Part shown: positions 44,125-56,129 of the stretch, piece after piece
Numbering within the stretch: position 1 is the first letter of the stretch
How the letters are laid out: the number at the start of each line of letters is the position of its first letter
Source: Punica granatum
Lineage: Eukaryota > Streptophyta > Magnoliopsida > Myrtales > Lythraceae
Assembly (NCBI RefSeq): GCF_007655135.1
Contig: NC_045130.1
Location: forward strand, 16,802,001 to 16,866,000
Direction: 5' to 3'
DNA: 64,000 nucleotides
The notes under the pieces: generated by a model
The model's input: the letters and a program-made list of their open reading frames with translations, nothing else
Told to the model about the DNA's origin: nothing
The model's database searches: none
Made by a program: the position numbers and the translations under genes

Positions 44125-46263
44125 TTAGCAGCATCCAGTTGACCTCGGCTGGCTGGTGGTTCCGACATCAATGGTGTCTGGCAAGTATCTGATGCAAAAG
44201 AAATCCCAATGACAACCATGATAAGGAATTAGACAGAATACAATTGGGATCAAACATGAATAGAATACTTTTCAAAGAACTTGCAATTAAATGATGAAGG
44301 CACATATATCATACAACTTCAAGTCAGGTACGCCAGTAATCGCCAGTGATTAATATTGCCCTTCAGTAATGCAAGATGTCACAGGTAATATGCACGGATT
44401 GATATAGAACAATGAGACATAAGCACATGCATCTTGCTGTATTTAGTTAAACGTCCATGAAAACACGCATTACTCATTAAGAACCCACAGCTGTCAATTA
44501 TCCTAGAATTAGATGATGGTTTGTGAAACTAGTAACAAGATTTAAAAATTGATCAGTTTGGAACTTACATCTCCTCCTCCTCGCCACTTTTTAGGGCATT
44601 CTTTGCTATGCAAAGGAAAGCTTCCTCCACATTGACACCTTCCTTAGCAGATGTCTCAAAATAAGGGATATTACCTTTTGAGGCACACCAGGCTCGAGCC
44701 TTCTTCTCTGAAACCTACAGTTTCCAAAAGAGAAGTGAGCAGCATTGGTCAGTCAAGGATCAGCACATGTTAGAAACAGCAAAGGAAGAATGACACAGAG
44801 CAAAGCAGCATGTACCACTCTGCTGTTTCCACCATCCACATCGATCTTATTTCCTATAACAACAAAGGGGAAGTTCTCTGGATCTGAAGGACTAGCCTGC
44901 ACATATTACTGAAATGATCACCTTATACGACTAAGATATCTTTGTGGAAAATTTTTGCCTGGAAAATGTCTAAAGATGATTAGCACATCAGATGTAAGTT
45001 GAATGTACAACATAAGAAACACAAACCTGAATAAGGAACTCTTCTCTCCAGTTGTTAAGGTTGTCAAAAGACTTCATCACGTTGACATCATATACAATAA
45101 CACAGCAATCAGCACCTCTGTAGAAAGCAACACCCAGACTTTGAAATCTCTCTTGGCCAGCTGTGTCCCAGATCTGCCATAACGAATGATCATGAACTCA
45201 AATTTACCACACAGCATGAAGTTTCTCAAAAGCATGTTAGTAAGTCTCGACATACTTAAAGCATAATTTCAACACTGACAAACAGTCGGATCAGTAAATA
45301 ATCATTCTCAGATTATAGGCCATTATGGAAATTTTAAATTACACCATAGCATGACCGTACGGACAACTCTAAACCCAGAGGCACTCTGCTCCTCTACACA
45401 CCTGTAATGTGAAGAGCCTATCTTCAAGCTGCACTTCCTTGGTCAGAAAATCAGCTCCTATTGTTGCTTTGTATTGATTGCTGAACTTCTTATTCACATA
45501 TCTAAGAAGGAATTAGTCAAGGCATTCAACCACAACACCAGTAGAGCTATCAGGATCAATAACGATATTTGAGAGTGTAAATCATGCGGGAACTCTACCA
45601 CAGAGATACAAACATGTAAGGAGAACGTTTAATCAGTAATTTCTGAAGGATACTGATTCATCAAAGAGGTCTTTCCCACCCTGTAGATCACAGACGAAGG
45701 AAAGCAAATTTCAGTAGAAAGATTCATGATAAACGGATCTAAATAAGCTCCTTCAACACAGACGAAGCAAAGGTCATCGACAGCATGAAATTGTAATTGC
45801 TTGAATAGATAAAACTGCAGAGCATCGACCTATTACAAATTCAATAAACATGATCCGAAAAGATATAGTTCATGACAATTGATTGAGAATTTGCTCCCGG
45901 TCAGTTCGTTTCACTCCAACAAGCAGGAGGTGGAACTCAAAGCCACCATACTATACACAAAACAAATCTAGACCTGATCTCCAGCAAGCAGAACCGCCTA
46001 AGTCGGGAAACCGTATGGTGACAATCCTAGGGTTTCAGATCAAAGTCCCAATGCTGAAATTCCGAGAGATCAGACTAATCACGGGGATAGCTTCGCAATA
46101 GAGCGGTGCTTCGACGTCAAATACTCTAAGCAGATGCATGTGCGCAAGTGACATACGAAACTGTATACGCCGAAACAATGTAAGCCAGCAGACAGAGGTA
46201 GAGAGCGTACCCGCTGTCGCCGAGGATGATGACCTTGAGGAGCGTTCTGCGACGGGAAGGCAT
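44125..46263 (-). CDS. RABG3: Rab7-type small GTPase, RABG3 group (7 exons)
   Basis: Exons (minus strand): 46211-46263, 45654-45680, 45402-45501, 45027-45173, 44816-44896, 44569-44714 and 44125-44188. All junctions are GT-AG and in frame, and the total is 205 residues, the usual Rab7 length. Start [19 protein letters not shown] boxes: GDSGVGKTS (P-loop, codon split across exons 1-2), effector region [30 protein letters not shown] and ETSAKEG. The Rab7-diagnostic [14 protein letters not shown] is present. The C-terminus is YLPDTIDVG...STGCC, a double-cysteine prenylation end. Rab7 GTPases control traffic from late endosomes to the vacuole and homotypic vacuole fusion. The 5' leader upstream carries two CT/GA microsatellites (46294-46316, 46395-46412), common in plant leaders. 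Assignment to RABG3 is firm; the paralogue letter cannot be given. Confidence 0.97.
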
Positions 46264-46293
46264 CGTCGGAGCTCTGGAGCTCAACAGATCGCA

Positions 46294-46412
46294 GAGAGAG
46301 AGAGAGAGAGAGAGAGATTCTGAGGTCGGAATGAAGTGAGGAGTTCGGCTTGACAGTCTCCGCCCTCTCTTGCTCTTTTCGTTGCGCGAGTCAAAGAGAG
46401 AGAGAGAGAGAG
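46294..46412 (-). repeat. CT/GA microsatellites in the Rab7 5' leader
   Basis: Two GA runs on the plus strand, at about 46294-46316 and 46395-46412, which are CT runs in the transcript sense, 30-150 bases upstream of the start codon. Confidence 0.7.
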
Positions 46413-46576
46413 ATCGGCCTCCAACCTTTTTCTAGACGATTTGATGAAAAGCCTTTCAGCCTGTCGGCACTTTCTAGTATTTATCATTTATTTTCCCCCT
46501 TTCATTCTAGAATAGAAGCAGAACGCTGAACTAGTGTTTTTTGTGATAAAATATTAATTTCAGTCATCAAATTTTG

Positions 46577-47345
46577 TTAACTTTTAAGATTAATTGCACA
46601 AGTGATTTAAAAAATTTCATAAATATTTCAGGTTGATTCAAAATATCTTTTTAGCAACTTGTTGGTACAAAAAATTTCAAAATCGTTTCAATATAATACA
46701 TTCCGTCAATTGCCTCTGATGTCGTTAATATTTTACTGACATAGCGCGTCCTATGTGTTACTTTTGTTACGTAGAGTTAATCATAGTGCGCTACGTCATT
46801 AGAGAGGGCATAAAATCTGAAAAAGTTCAATAAAACAAAAAATACAAAAAATAGTAAAAAATTAGAAAAATAATAAAAAAAATTATTTTTAAAATTTTAA
46901 AAAACTTTTAAAAATAATTTAAACCTTTAATTTTAAATTTTAAATTTTAATTTAATTTTAATTTTAATATAAAATTATTTTTAAAAATTTAAAATTATTT
47001 TTAAAAACTTTTAAAACTTTTAAAAATTTTAAAAATATTTTTTTATTTTTTTTCTATATTTTTAGTATTTTATTTTTTTTATATTTTTACTGGACTTTTT
47101 AAAATTTTATGTCCTCTTAAATGACGTAGCGCATTATGATTGGTTTCACGTAACAAAAGTAACACATAGGACGCATCACGCCAGTAAAATGTTAACAACG
47201 TCAGAGGAAATTAACAGAATGCACTACATTGAAACGATTTTGAAACTTTTTGTACTAACAAGTTACCAAAAAAATATTTTAGACCAACCTAAAACATTCA
47301 TGAAACTTTTTTGACCGCCAGTGCAATTAACCCTAACTTTTAATC
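46577..47345. mobile_element. foldback element with ~250-bp inverted arms
   Basis: The left arm from TTAACTTTTAAGATTAATTG and the right arm ending CAATTAACCCTAACTTTTAA match as inverted repeats for about 250 bp (for example GCGCGTCCTATGTGTTACTT on the left and AAGTAACACATAGGACGC on the right). The centre (46830-47090) is almost pure A/T. No transposase frame. Non-autonomous DNA element. A transcript would form a long hairpin. Confidence 0.85.
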
Positions 47346-49226
47346 TCATCCGTTTATTATTTACATATTGTGCCCTTTTTTATCCTTTACTTTTTACTTT
47401 CGCGTTTTTCACCCATAATATTATACCATAGATCCAAATTCTTCCTATCATACGTACCAATCACATTCCGCTACATTACTCATCACAACCGTGTCATCCA
47501 CCACGCCATGTCACGATTCATTCTGACACGTGTTCCAATCACGGTAGGCCACATCACCTACTACTAAACCAACCTAATAAACTTGTTGAGTTAGCCAAAT
47601 CGCTTAAATTTAAAAACAAAAAAAAAGAAAAGAAAAAGAAACTGCTGCAAATAGAGAAGAGAGGAGGGAAGGTGTAGTGGCTACCCCAACACTGGTCGCC
47701 GCCCTCTTAGACTTGGTTGCCAACGGCTTCAAAGGTCGCCAGCAACCTCGTCTGGGCTGTGGTAACTGGAGCCGAGGCCACTGCTGCCCAAACGAGGTTG
47801 CCAATGACCATGTCTGAGAGGTTGGCGGTCGGCGCCGTAGTAGTCACCGCCACCCCCCTCTATCCTCTCTTATTCTTTATTTAGGAAACTTTGTCTTTTT
47901 TTTCTTTTAATTTCAATTTTTTTCTGAAATTTCAAACATATTTTTATCTTTATATTATTTAAGTTGTTGGCTCATAATTTCTTTTTAATCTGACTAAGGA
48001 TATTTTAATAAATCATTTTTATTTTATAAAAACTTATCCAAAATATAGAACCTGATCTTTTTCTTACAATTATTTTAAAGTAATACATTTAAATTATTTT
48101 AAAATTATTTATTTTAATTAATTTACAATTATTTTAAAGTTTTTAGAAATATTTGATAGTTATATAAAATAATTTATTTATTGTACAATTACTTTAGTTT
48201 TTTCATTTTATTTTTACAATTTTAAAAATCAAAATTTTAATCATGCAATATTTTGATTTTGCAAAAATAACTTTATCATGTATGTTTTATTTTAGATATT
48301 TATTTTATTTTATAAAAAACTCTATTTGTGATCCTTTTTATTTTAAATATATATGTTCTAGTATAAAATAACTTTATTTCATATTTATAATTTACAACTA
48401 CTTACTTTCAATTTGAGTTTAGATATTTATTTTTCATTACGATTTATGTAATCAAAGAAATCAATTAAATAAAAAAAATAAAAGAAATGTCTTGTTTGCG
48501 TGGAGGAAGAAGAATGATAAATTTATAGAGAACACATTAGTTGGAGCAAGAGTTACGGTTCGCTCGCACTAACATATAATCGGCGTACTATTTTCTCCTT
48601 ACCATATTAGTTTTGAGCAAATAACAGTACTAGGTGGAACAAAATGTTTAAAAGAAAGAGTTTATCATGTATTGATCAGCGATAGTTTGAACCAACTTAA
48701 CATATACTTGGAATCATAAAATATCGTGAAAAGATAAACTGGAGCAAAGTGGTAACATGTACGTAGTAATCATGATCATTTGTTGAGGGAACAGATTTGA
48801 GTTCACAAGGCGGCTCACTTATAGATATATTCATACGAGTTGGTTCTTCCGTTCTATACAATCGCATTGTATCAGATTATTAAACTCGGCATGGATCTTA
48901 TGAAATTTCTTTTGTATGTTGCAGGATGAGGTGTTGAAGTAAGTCCAGGGGACTGGCCTCTACAAGCACATTCTCGATTTTTTTATCATGATTAACTAGT
49001 TGCAGAAGACTCCGATCTCTCACTAATGATATCGGTCGAGTGTTATGTAAAAAAAAAAAAAATTCCCAGATTCAATTTTAACGACAAATACCAATATGGT
49101 ATAAACTTTTTGTTTAGAAAATTGATTCCACCTAAAACTGTTACTTGCCTAAACTAACGCATTAATGAGTCAGTTATTATTAGTAGGGGCTAGCTGCAAC
49201 TCTCCTTCTAACTAATGTCTTCTATC
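47346..49226. other. AT-rich DNA with one GC-rich island
   Basis: No gene recognised. A GC-rich island at about 47640-47860 (GGTTGCC and CGCCGCC motifs, open on both strands) is probably the interior of an unclassified repeat. 47880-48480 is extremely AT-rich. Confidence 0.4.
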
Positions 49227-49243
49227 AAATTAATATGATTATT

Positions 49244-49361
49244 AAGTTTGAACCCTGGGAAGTGTACTCTTTGGGAGGAAAAATAACCTTTAATATTCGA
49301 TCTCCCGATTGGATTAGTCAGACCCCATTAGACTTCTGGACACCAGGGTACACACCGAAAA
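49244..49361 (+). mobile_element. SINE-like retroposon with 17-bp target duplications
   Basis: AAATTAATATGATTATT occurs exactly at 49227-49243 and 49362-49378. Between them, a 118-bp body starts AAGTTTGAACCCTGG, which contains a pol III B-box-like TTTGAACCC, and ends ACACACCGAAAAA, a short A tail. Exact direct repeats of this length plus an A-rich 3' end are the signature of LINE-mediated retroposition. The body appears 5'-truncated just before the B box, so the A box is missing. Confidence 0.75.
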
Positions 49362-49378
49362 AAATTAATATGATTATT

Positions 49379-50505
49379 CTTCAATTACGCAAGCAAGATA
49401 TTTTATCTATCCTTTTATACAATTTATTTATTTTTATTAAATAACTCATAATGGAAAATAAATATATAAAATAAAGTATAAAATAAAATATTTTTAAATA
49501 AATATTTTTAATTTAAAAAGAAATATGTTGGTAAAATATAATAATTATTTTTTAAAACTTATAAAAAATTAAATTTAAAATAAATTTAGACTCCTTGTAG
49601 AAATATAACTAAAATATATATAAATAAATAACTAATAGCATGTAAATATATATATTATTATAAAATGAAAATAAAGAAGAATTATAAAGTTGATCTTTTG
49701 ACAATGTGAAAATTAAAAGTAAGAATAAAATAAATATAAAGACAACTATAAATTAAATTAAATTAATATTGTAAAAAATCATAAATGTTTTTACAAGAAT
49801 TTTAAAATAAATATTGTTATAATGTAAAATAAATATTATTCAATAAAAAAATAACTCTTCATCCATTGTATAATAATGTAACATGATATTAATTTTAAAT
49901 TCTAAAATAATTATCTTTTTAAAATAAAATTTTAAAATAATTTCTTTAAATAATGTTTACTGTAAGAATTATTATGTATTGTAAGTACATTTTAAAAAAA
50001 ATTATTGAAATAAAGTGGATAAAACAATTTATTTAAAAAAAGGAACAATTGTCTCGAAGAAGAAGAAGAAGATTGGCGCCGGCAACCTATTCTGGGGCTA
50101 GTTGGCGCCGGAGCCACCACCGCCCCGGATCTTTTCTGAATATGGATCCTCATTTCTGAATTAATGGGATTAGTGGAGTGGGAGGAGAAGAAGATGAAGA
50201 TGAAGAAGACAAGAGACCTCCGATCAGATTTTTCTTTTATTTACATTGTGTCGGCCAGTTTAACTGATTAGATCGGTCCATTAAGCCGGTCAATCTTCAG
50301 GGACACATCAGCGACTCTTTTAATTTGTTGAACTTTGGATTTGACTCGATAAATTCGTGACAGATTTGAAGATTTGTGGGTAAATTGAATTTTTAAAATT
50401 CAAAGGATTAAAAAAAACTAACGTTTCACCATTGAACATAATTTGGCATTTCATTCTAGGATTTGTCAATTTATTTATTTTCATTTTGCCAAGATATATG
50501 GGATT
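49379..50505. other. AT-rich low-complexity DNA with a small GC island
   Basis: 49440-50040 is almost only A and T. A GAAGAA run and a short GC-rich island (GGCGCCGG twice) follow at 50055-50130. No gene seen. Confidence 0.45.
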
Positions 50506-50818
50506 GAGTAAATTAACAATTTAGTCCCTAACATTTGAGGCGACCATCAATTTCATCCTAACCTTTACGAGCTATTAATAACACCTCTGACCTTATACTT
50601 CTATCACTTTAGTCCTCGCCGTCAACCCCGTTAACTAACTTCTAAAGGTGTTAATTAAGATATTAAATATAAAAAATTTTAAACTGGTAAAATGGAAAGA
50701 AAATAAATAGTAGTAAAGGCAGAAGTGTAATGTTGACGGCATTATTGATGGCTTGAAAAGGCTAGGGATGACATTGATGGCCGCCCAAAACATTAAATAC
50801 CAAATTGTTAGTTTACTC
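50506..50818. mobile_element. MITE-like element, ~313 bp
   Basis: Left arm GAGTAAATTAACAATTTAG continues to ACCATCAATTTCATCC. Its inverted match ends at 50818 (GATGACATTGATGG, then CCAAATTGTTAGTTTACTC). The arms are about 60 bp. GGGATT lies beside the left end and three bases beyond the right end, a doubtful target duplication. No coding capacity. Confidence 0.7.
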
Positions 50819-51612
50819 TCCGGGATTTGGATGAGCGTGTAGCCATGCCATGTAGTCTTGGCAAGTTTGACTGACATAGCTATCTTCCCGTAAACAATCA
50901 AGAGTCGAGAGTAGCCCTCCCACAATTATAACCACCTAGAATGCAGGGTAAGCGGCTCCAGTCATCTCGAACCATAAGGTCTACACTGGCGGGAGGACAC
51001 CGATTGAACGGCATGTCATGACAACATTCGATCGGCTTATACTTCGAATGAGTTTAATTTCATTTTCTTTCTTTTTGGTAACAACTACATTCATCATTTT
51101 CTTTCTTTTTGGTAACAACTACAATCGAACGGCTTCCAATACAAAAATAGACTGCTCAGAAGAGGGAAGAAACCGCAAAAATAGTAAAGAATTTAGGAAG
51201 AGAAGTTGAGAGAGAGAGAGGAGAGAGGCAAATTTACAGAGGAGACTTCCCCGCCGTCTTATATGGTGGGATGAACCGAACAGAAACAATTAGGAGTTTG
51301 TTACCAAACCTCAATATCTCTCTGATAACTCCTCAGCTCTCCTCCGACAATCCTCTCACCCTTCTCCAACAGGTCGGAACATTTCCCAGAAAATATTGTC
51401 TTAAGTTTTGTTATTTTGATGTACAATTTTTTGTTTATTTTGATCATAAATGTCTTGAAAATGAGAATTTATCATTATTTGTGTATGTTTTGTATTTGAT
51501 TTTGGTAGGGTCATTGAACGGAGAGGTGGTGGGAAAACATTTGAAATTTCTTTCGCAGCATATGGGCTCTACGACTCGGTTGGTTTGAGACGGGAATTGT
51601 ATAGCTCGATCG
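50819..51612. other. promoter and 5' region of the PERK gene
   Basis: Contains a 34-bp tandem duplication (CATTTTCTTTCTTTTTGG at about 51061 and 51095) and a GA-rich stretch at 51207-51232. No strong TATA box was chosen; TTATATGG at 51259 is a weak candidate. The stretch 51271-51612 could be a 5' leader, perhaps with an intron. Confidence 0.4.
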
Positions 51613-54600
51613 ATGGCGTCTCCGCCTGAATCTGAGACCCCTCCGCCTCCCCCTTCTGATGAGGACTCATCTCCGCCGCCCTCGGGCTCATCCTCTTCGC
51701 CTCCTCCTTCTTCTCCGCCCCCCTCCTCTCCCCCTCCACCAGCCTCCCCGCCACCAGAGGACTCCCCCTCCCCGCCTCCACCACCCCCACCCTCACCGGC
51801 CTCTTCACCCCCGCCAAAATCATCCCCGCCTCTTTCACCTCCTCCTCCGAAGTCATCGTCCTCCCCCTCGCCGCCCCCTCCATCTGGGTCATCGAGCCAC
51901 TCACCTCCACCTCCACCTCCACCTCGGGCCCTCGTGCCACCAAAGTCATCCTCCCATTCGTCCCCTTCCACAGGCTCTAGTAGGGCACCAGCACCAGAGA
52001 ATGAAAGCTCGTTCAACTTGTCCCAGAAATTGCCGATCATTGTCGGAATTGCGGTCGGAGCCGGGTTATTGCTCGTGGTCATGATTTTGCTTTGCGTGGT
52101 ATGCAGGCGGAAGAAAAAGAAACAGCTCGACACGACAAACTTCTACAGAGAACCTTCTCATGCATCAAAAGGTACCAAGATTCAATTTCATATATGATAG
52201 ACTGACCAAAAAAATGAATAATCGGTACTATAATACCGGACAATTATAAAAGTTTAAGAATTAAAATTTTTCAAAAGTATTAAGGAGATCAACCGGGGCC
52301 AAACCGGAACCGAAGCTAGCTAGACAACTTTAAGGATATTTTGTGATCTCATGCAATGTCTCTCTTCTTGCCGCAATGCTTTCTTGATTTTAGGCGGTGA
52401 CTACTACTATTCGAACCAGAACCAGCAGCAGTCCAACTGGCACGGTGCGCCAGCTGAGCACGTCGTCAAACTTCCGACTCCGCCGGGCATGCTTCCAACC
52501 CCCCCAGGCAGGCAGGCGTCACCACCAGGTGCTCAGGCGGGAACAGCTTCCTCACACATGAGCTGGCCGCCGCCTCCACCTCCACCTTATGGCAACAGCA
52601 GCGAAATGAGCTCAGGTGGCTTCTCCAGCTCGCACGGACCACCAAGGCCGCCGCCGCACCCATCTGTGGCTATGGGATTCACCCAGAGCAGCTTCAGCTA
52701 TGAGGAACTAGCAGCCGCCACCGGCGGATTCTCCCAAGATCATATACTGGGCCAGGGCGGATTTGGGTACGTCTACTTGGGGGTCCTGCCCAACGGGAAG
52801 GAGACCGCGGTGAAGTGCCTGAAGGCAGGCAGTGGCCAGGGCGACCGCGAGTTCCAGGCGGAGGTTGAGATCATCAGCCGGGTCCACCACCGCCACCTGG
52901 TGTCTTTGGTGGGGTACTGTATCGCCGGTGATCAGAGGATTCTGGTCTACGAGTTTGTGCCGAACAAGACACTCGAGTTTCATCTTCATGGTATACTTAT
53001 TACGTTTTTTAGTTGATTAATTAATTAATCATGTAATATTATATATATATATATATTCCATATTATCAGCTATAATTTTCCCCCTTTTTTTTCCTTCTTT
53101 TATTTAATTTTTTGATGACCTGTCGATTATTTACAGGCAAAGATCGTCCCACCATGGATTGGCCTACTAGGCTCAAAATTGCATTGGGATCAGCCAAAGG
53201 GCTTGCTTACTTGCACGAAGATTGTAAGTCCATACTACATATACATACATTATACATGCATGAATTTTTTATATAATAAAAAAAATTGTGATATTTTCCC
53301 CGTCTCTCTACAAAAACAAAAAAGGGATGTTCAAAGATGAATTATTCTAATTAATGGCCTGTCGTTGGGTTTCAATCTAATGCAAATGCTTCAACTTTTT
53401 GGGGGCAAATTTAATTACTAAGGCGATACTTAGCTACTTTATATCTTCGGTATTATCATAATGTTATAACTTGTCATTTCTCCCAAAAAAAAAAAATAGG
53501 CCATCCTAAAATCATCCACCGGGACATCAAAGCCGCAAATATTCTCTTGGATCACAATTTTGATGCTAAGGTATGCAGTCAATGCAGTTTTATATTGCAA
53601 CTTTGATTCGACTATATCTATCAATGTTGGTAACTAGTATTGCAACTCGTTCAGGTGGCAGATTTCGGCTTGGCTAAGCTTTCATCGGACAACTATACTC
53701 ATGTGTCAACTCGAGTGATGGGAACTTTCGGGTGAGGAAACGCAATCTACTGCATATGAATGAAACCAATGCCAATAGCATATGCAAAGAATTATTTATT
53801 TGTCTCTGAATTTAATTCAACGTGTTTTGGTGCGAGTAGTTAATCAATTCGAAATGAGAAAAACTTGTGCAGGTACTTGGCTCCTGAGTATGCAGCAAGT
53901 GGGAAGCTGACCGAGAAATCAGACACTTTCTCCTTCGGTGTAATGCTCCTGGAACTGATCACCGGGCGTCGCCCAGTGGACATAACCGGAGAACTCATGG
54001 AAGACAGCCTGGTGGACTGGGTCTGCACAAAACCCTCTTCCCGATTAGCACTCTTTAATTGCATACGATTAATCAAATGCTGATAAATGATCGTACACAA
54101 CTGATTTGGATGAGCAGGCTAGGCCACTGATTGAAAGCACACTGCAACGCGGGGATTTCGGGGAGTTGGTCGATCCACGTCTGGAAAACAACTTCGACTC
54201 GCAGGAGATGACTCGCGCGATCGCCTGTGCTGGAGCCTGCACTCGACATTCTGCAAAGAGACGACCCAAAATGAGCCAGGTAGGCCGCTTATATGAAGAT
54301 GTAGATTCCTGCATTGATGATATATAGATAAATTTAAAACATGTCGTATCTTAATTAATCTCCAATACATACCGATCTTTTCTTCGTTAAGTAGGTTGTT
54401 CGAGCCTTGGAAGGTGACGCTTCGTTGGATGACCTGAACACCTGGAACAAAAAGACCCAGAGCTCGATCTTTGGGGACTCCAGCAGCAGTACTGACAATG
54501 AACCCGGAACGTACAGTGCTGACATGAAGAAGTTCAGGAAAGTGGCGTTCAATAGCCAGGAATACCAGAGCAGCGAGTACGGAGGCACCAGCGAGTACGG

Positions 54601-54685
54601 CCTCAACCCTTCGTCTTCCTCTTCCAGCAGCAGTGGTGACTCTCAGGAGATCAATAGCCGCGCGAATAAAAAGCGTGCTGCTTGA
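51613..54685 (+). CDS. PERK: proline-rich extensin-like receptor kinase, PERK (8 exons)
   Basis: Exons: 51613-52171, 52394-52990, 53137-53223, 53500-53570, 53655-53731, 53873-54020, 54118-54279 and 54395-54685. All have GT-AG borders and stay in frame, giving 663 residues. Residues 1-135 form a Ser/Pro-rich extensin-like ectodomain without a classical signal peptide, as usual in PERKs. A hydrophobic membrane segment ([20 protein letters not shown]) lies at about 138-162, then basic CRRKKKK, a Pro-rich juxtamembrane region and a Ser/Thr kinase from about 285. Kinase motifs: [14 protein letters not shown] (lysine), [49 protein letters not shown] Ser-rich tail follows. PERKs are plasma-membrane/cell-wall sensors in growth and wounding. 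Unusual points: Thr for the usual Val in EKSDTFSFG and [11 protein letters not shown] in the last subdomain. The catalytic residues look intact. Confidence 0.96.
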
Positions 54686-56129
54686 AGGAAACAAGAGTCT
54701 GACATCTCACAGGGTAGTGAATGACCAGAAACTTGGACGGCAAGACAACTATCCCTCTCTGTCTTGCAGTAAGTTTTCTCGGGAATTTGGGATTACATAT
54801 ATGACGGAGAGAGCTAATTTCTTTAGAGCCTACTCGAGGCATGAAGCGGACGTGCATATAATATCCTCTATTTTCACATCTATATATATATATATATGCG
54901 AAACTCTCTACTTAACTTTCTTTTTTTAGGTGTAACAGTCTCCGTATATACATATTTTCGTGCACTAGAGAAAGGATTGTCGGTCAGGGACAGACTGTCT
55001 TATAACTGCATAGAGTTGTCAAGGAAACTTAGAGCGTAGCATCTTCATCCGTCGTAGCTGTGGGTGTTATAACAGAGTGTTTGCGATATTATGCTGTATA
55101 AAGACCCTTCATAATGCTGCTTTATCTAGTATAAGTGTGATATTCAATAGATAATTCGCCCCTTCTAGGTTGTTCTTCGGGTTTTGCCATTGTTCGGAAA
55201 ATTTTCTTTAGATGGGCAAGTGATGTAGCAGTTAACATTAAGGAGGAAGCAGAGTTTCGGGGTAACCCCGAGTGAGCACAAACAAGAAGACTCGCAAGGC
55301 AAAGTAATGGTCTAGCAGTAAGCGAGGGAGTCGATTTCCTATTAATGCAAGTAGAGATCGAAAAAGGCAAAAAGGATTTAAGTTCCTAACGATATCCGAG
55401 CCAAGAGATTATCTCCCAGCGGGCCAAAAGTGGAGCCTGGACTGATTGGAGAATACGAGCATGCCACTCTGTGTCCATACTGATCACAATTCATTATTCA
55501 TTGCAAGTCCCATTAGTCATTAGAACAGCCTATAATTCAGCTTGAAGAACAAAGAGTGTGCCTGAGATATGATCAGAGACCCAACCCGCTGCAAAGCCCT
55601 CTAGGCGAAAAATGCAGTATCAGCATTATGATGTCTTCTGCAGCAGGCTGCTATGAAACTGGATTGAGGTCACAGCAAATTCCTCGGCTAAAAGAGCAGC
55701 AGCTACAAGTTTGTTAGAGCCGAGAGTTTTTACCGGAGAACAGCCAGCACTTGTAAAAACTGTACTGGAACATACTGATAATCTGACCGCATCTTCATGA
55801 ATCTCATGAGAAGCATGTGGAGCTTAAACCGTATGGGGACAACTGAAACAGGTGGTAAACTTCAGGGAGCAATTTGTACACAACCTCATTACCTAATATA
55901 CCCCCCATTTTTCATTTCCTTGAGGATGCACTTAAACGCGCCGTTTTCTTGTAAAATTACGCTTACACCCCTACGTGTTTGGTTGAGATTCCGAAAGTGC
56001 CCTCGTCTCCTCTCCTTCCTCTTTTCTTCGCCGATGGAACTCATTTCAGTTTGCTCAGCGCAGAGCAGACGGAGAGAATTCTGATCCTCTCAGAGTGTCT
56101 CCGATCTCAGTGCTTCCACTCGTTCAGAA
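54686..56129. other. PERK 3' flank, possible RNase H relic, gamma-COP 5' region
   Basis: PERK 3' UTR probably extends some hundred bases, with an AT microsatellite at 54880-54898. On the minus strand, 55140-55740 gives broken frames (LLAEEFAVTSIQF, AELxAVLM, ISMDTEWHARILQSVQ) vaguely like the RNase H-like domain found in plant LINE-derived proteins, with several stops. The last 200 bases precede the gamma-COP start codon. Confidence 0.3.

Noticed and set aside
51444..52133. 229-codon minus-strand Gly/Glu-rich frame and 141-codon plus-strand Arg/Pro-rich frame
   Set aside because: Shadows of the Pro-rich first exon of the PERK gene, where GC-rich codons leave all frames open.
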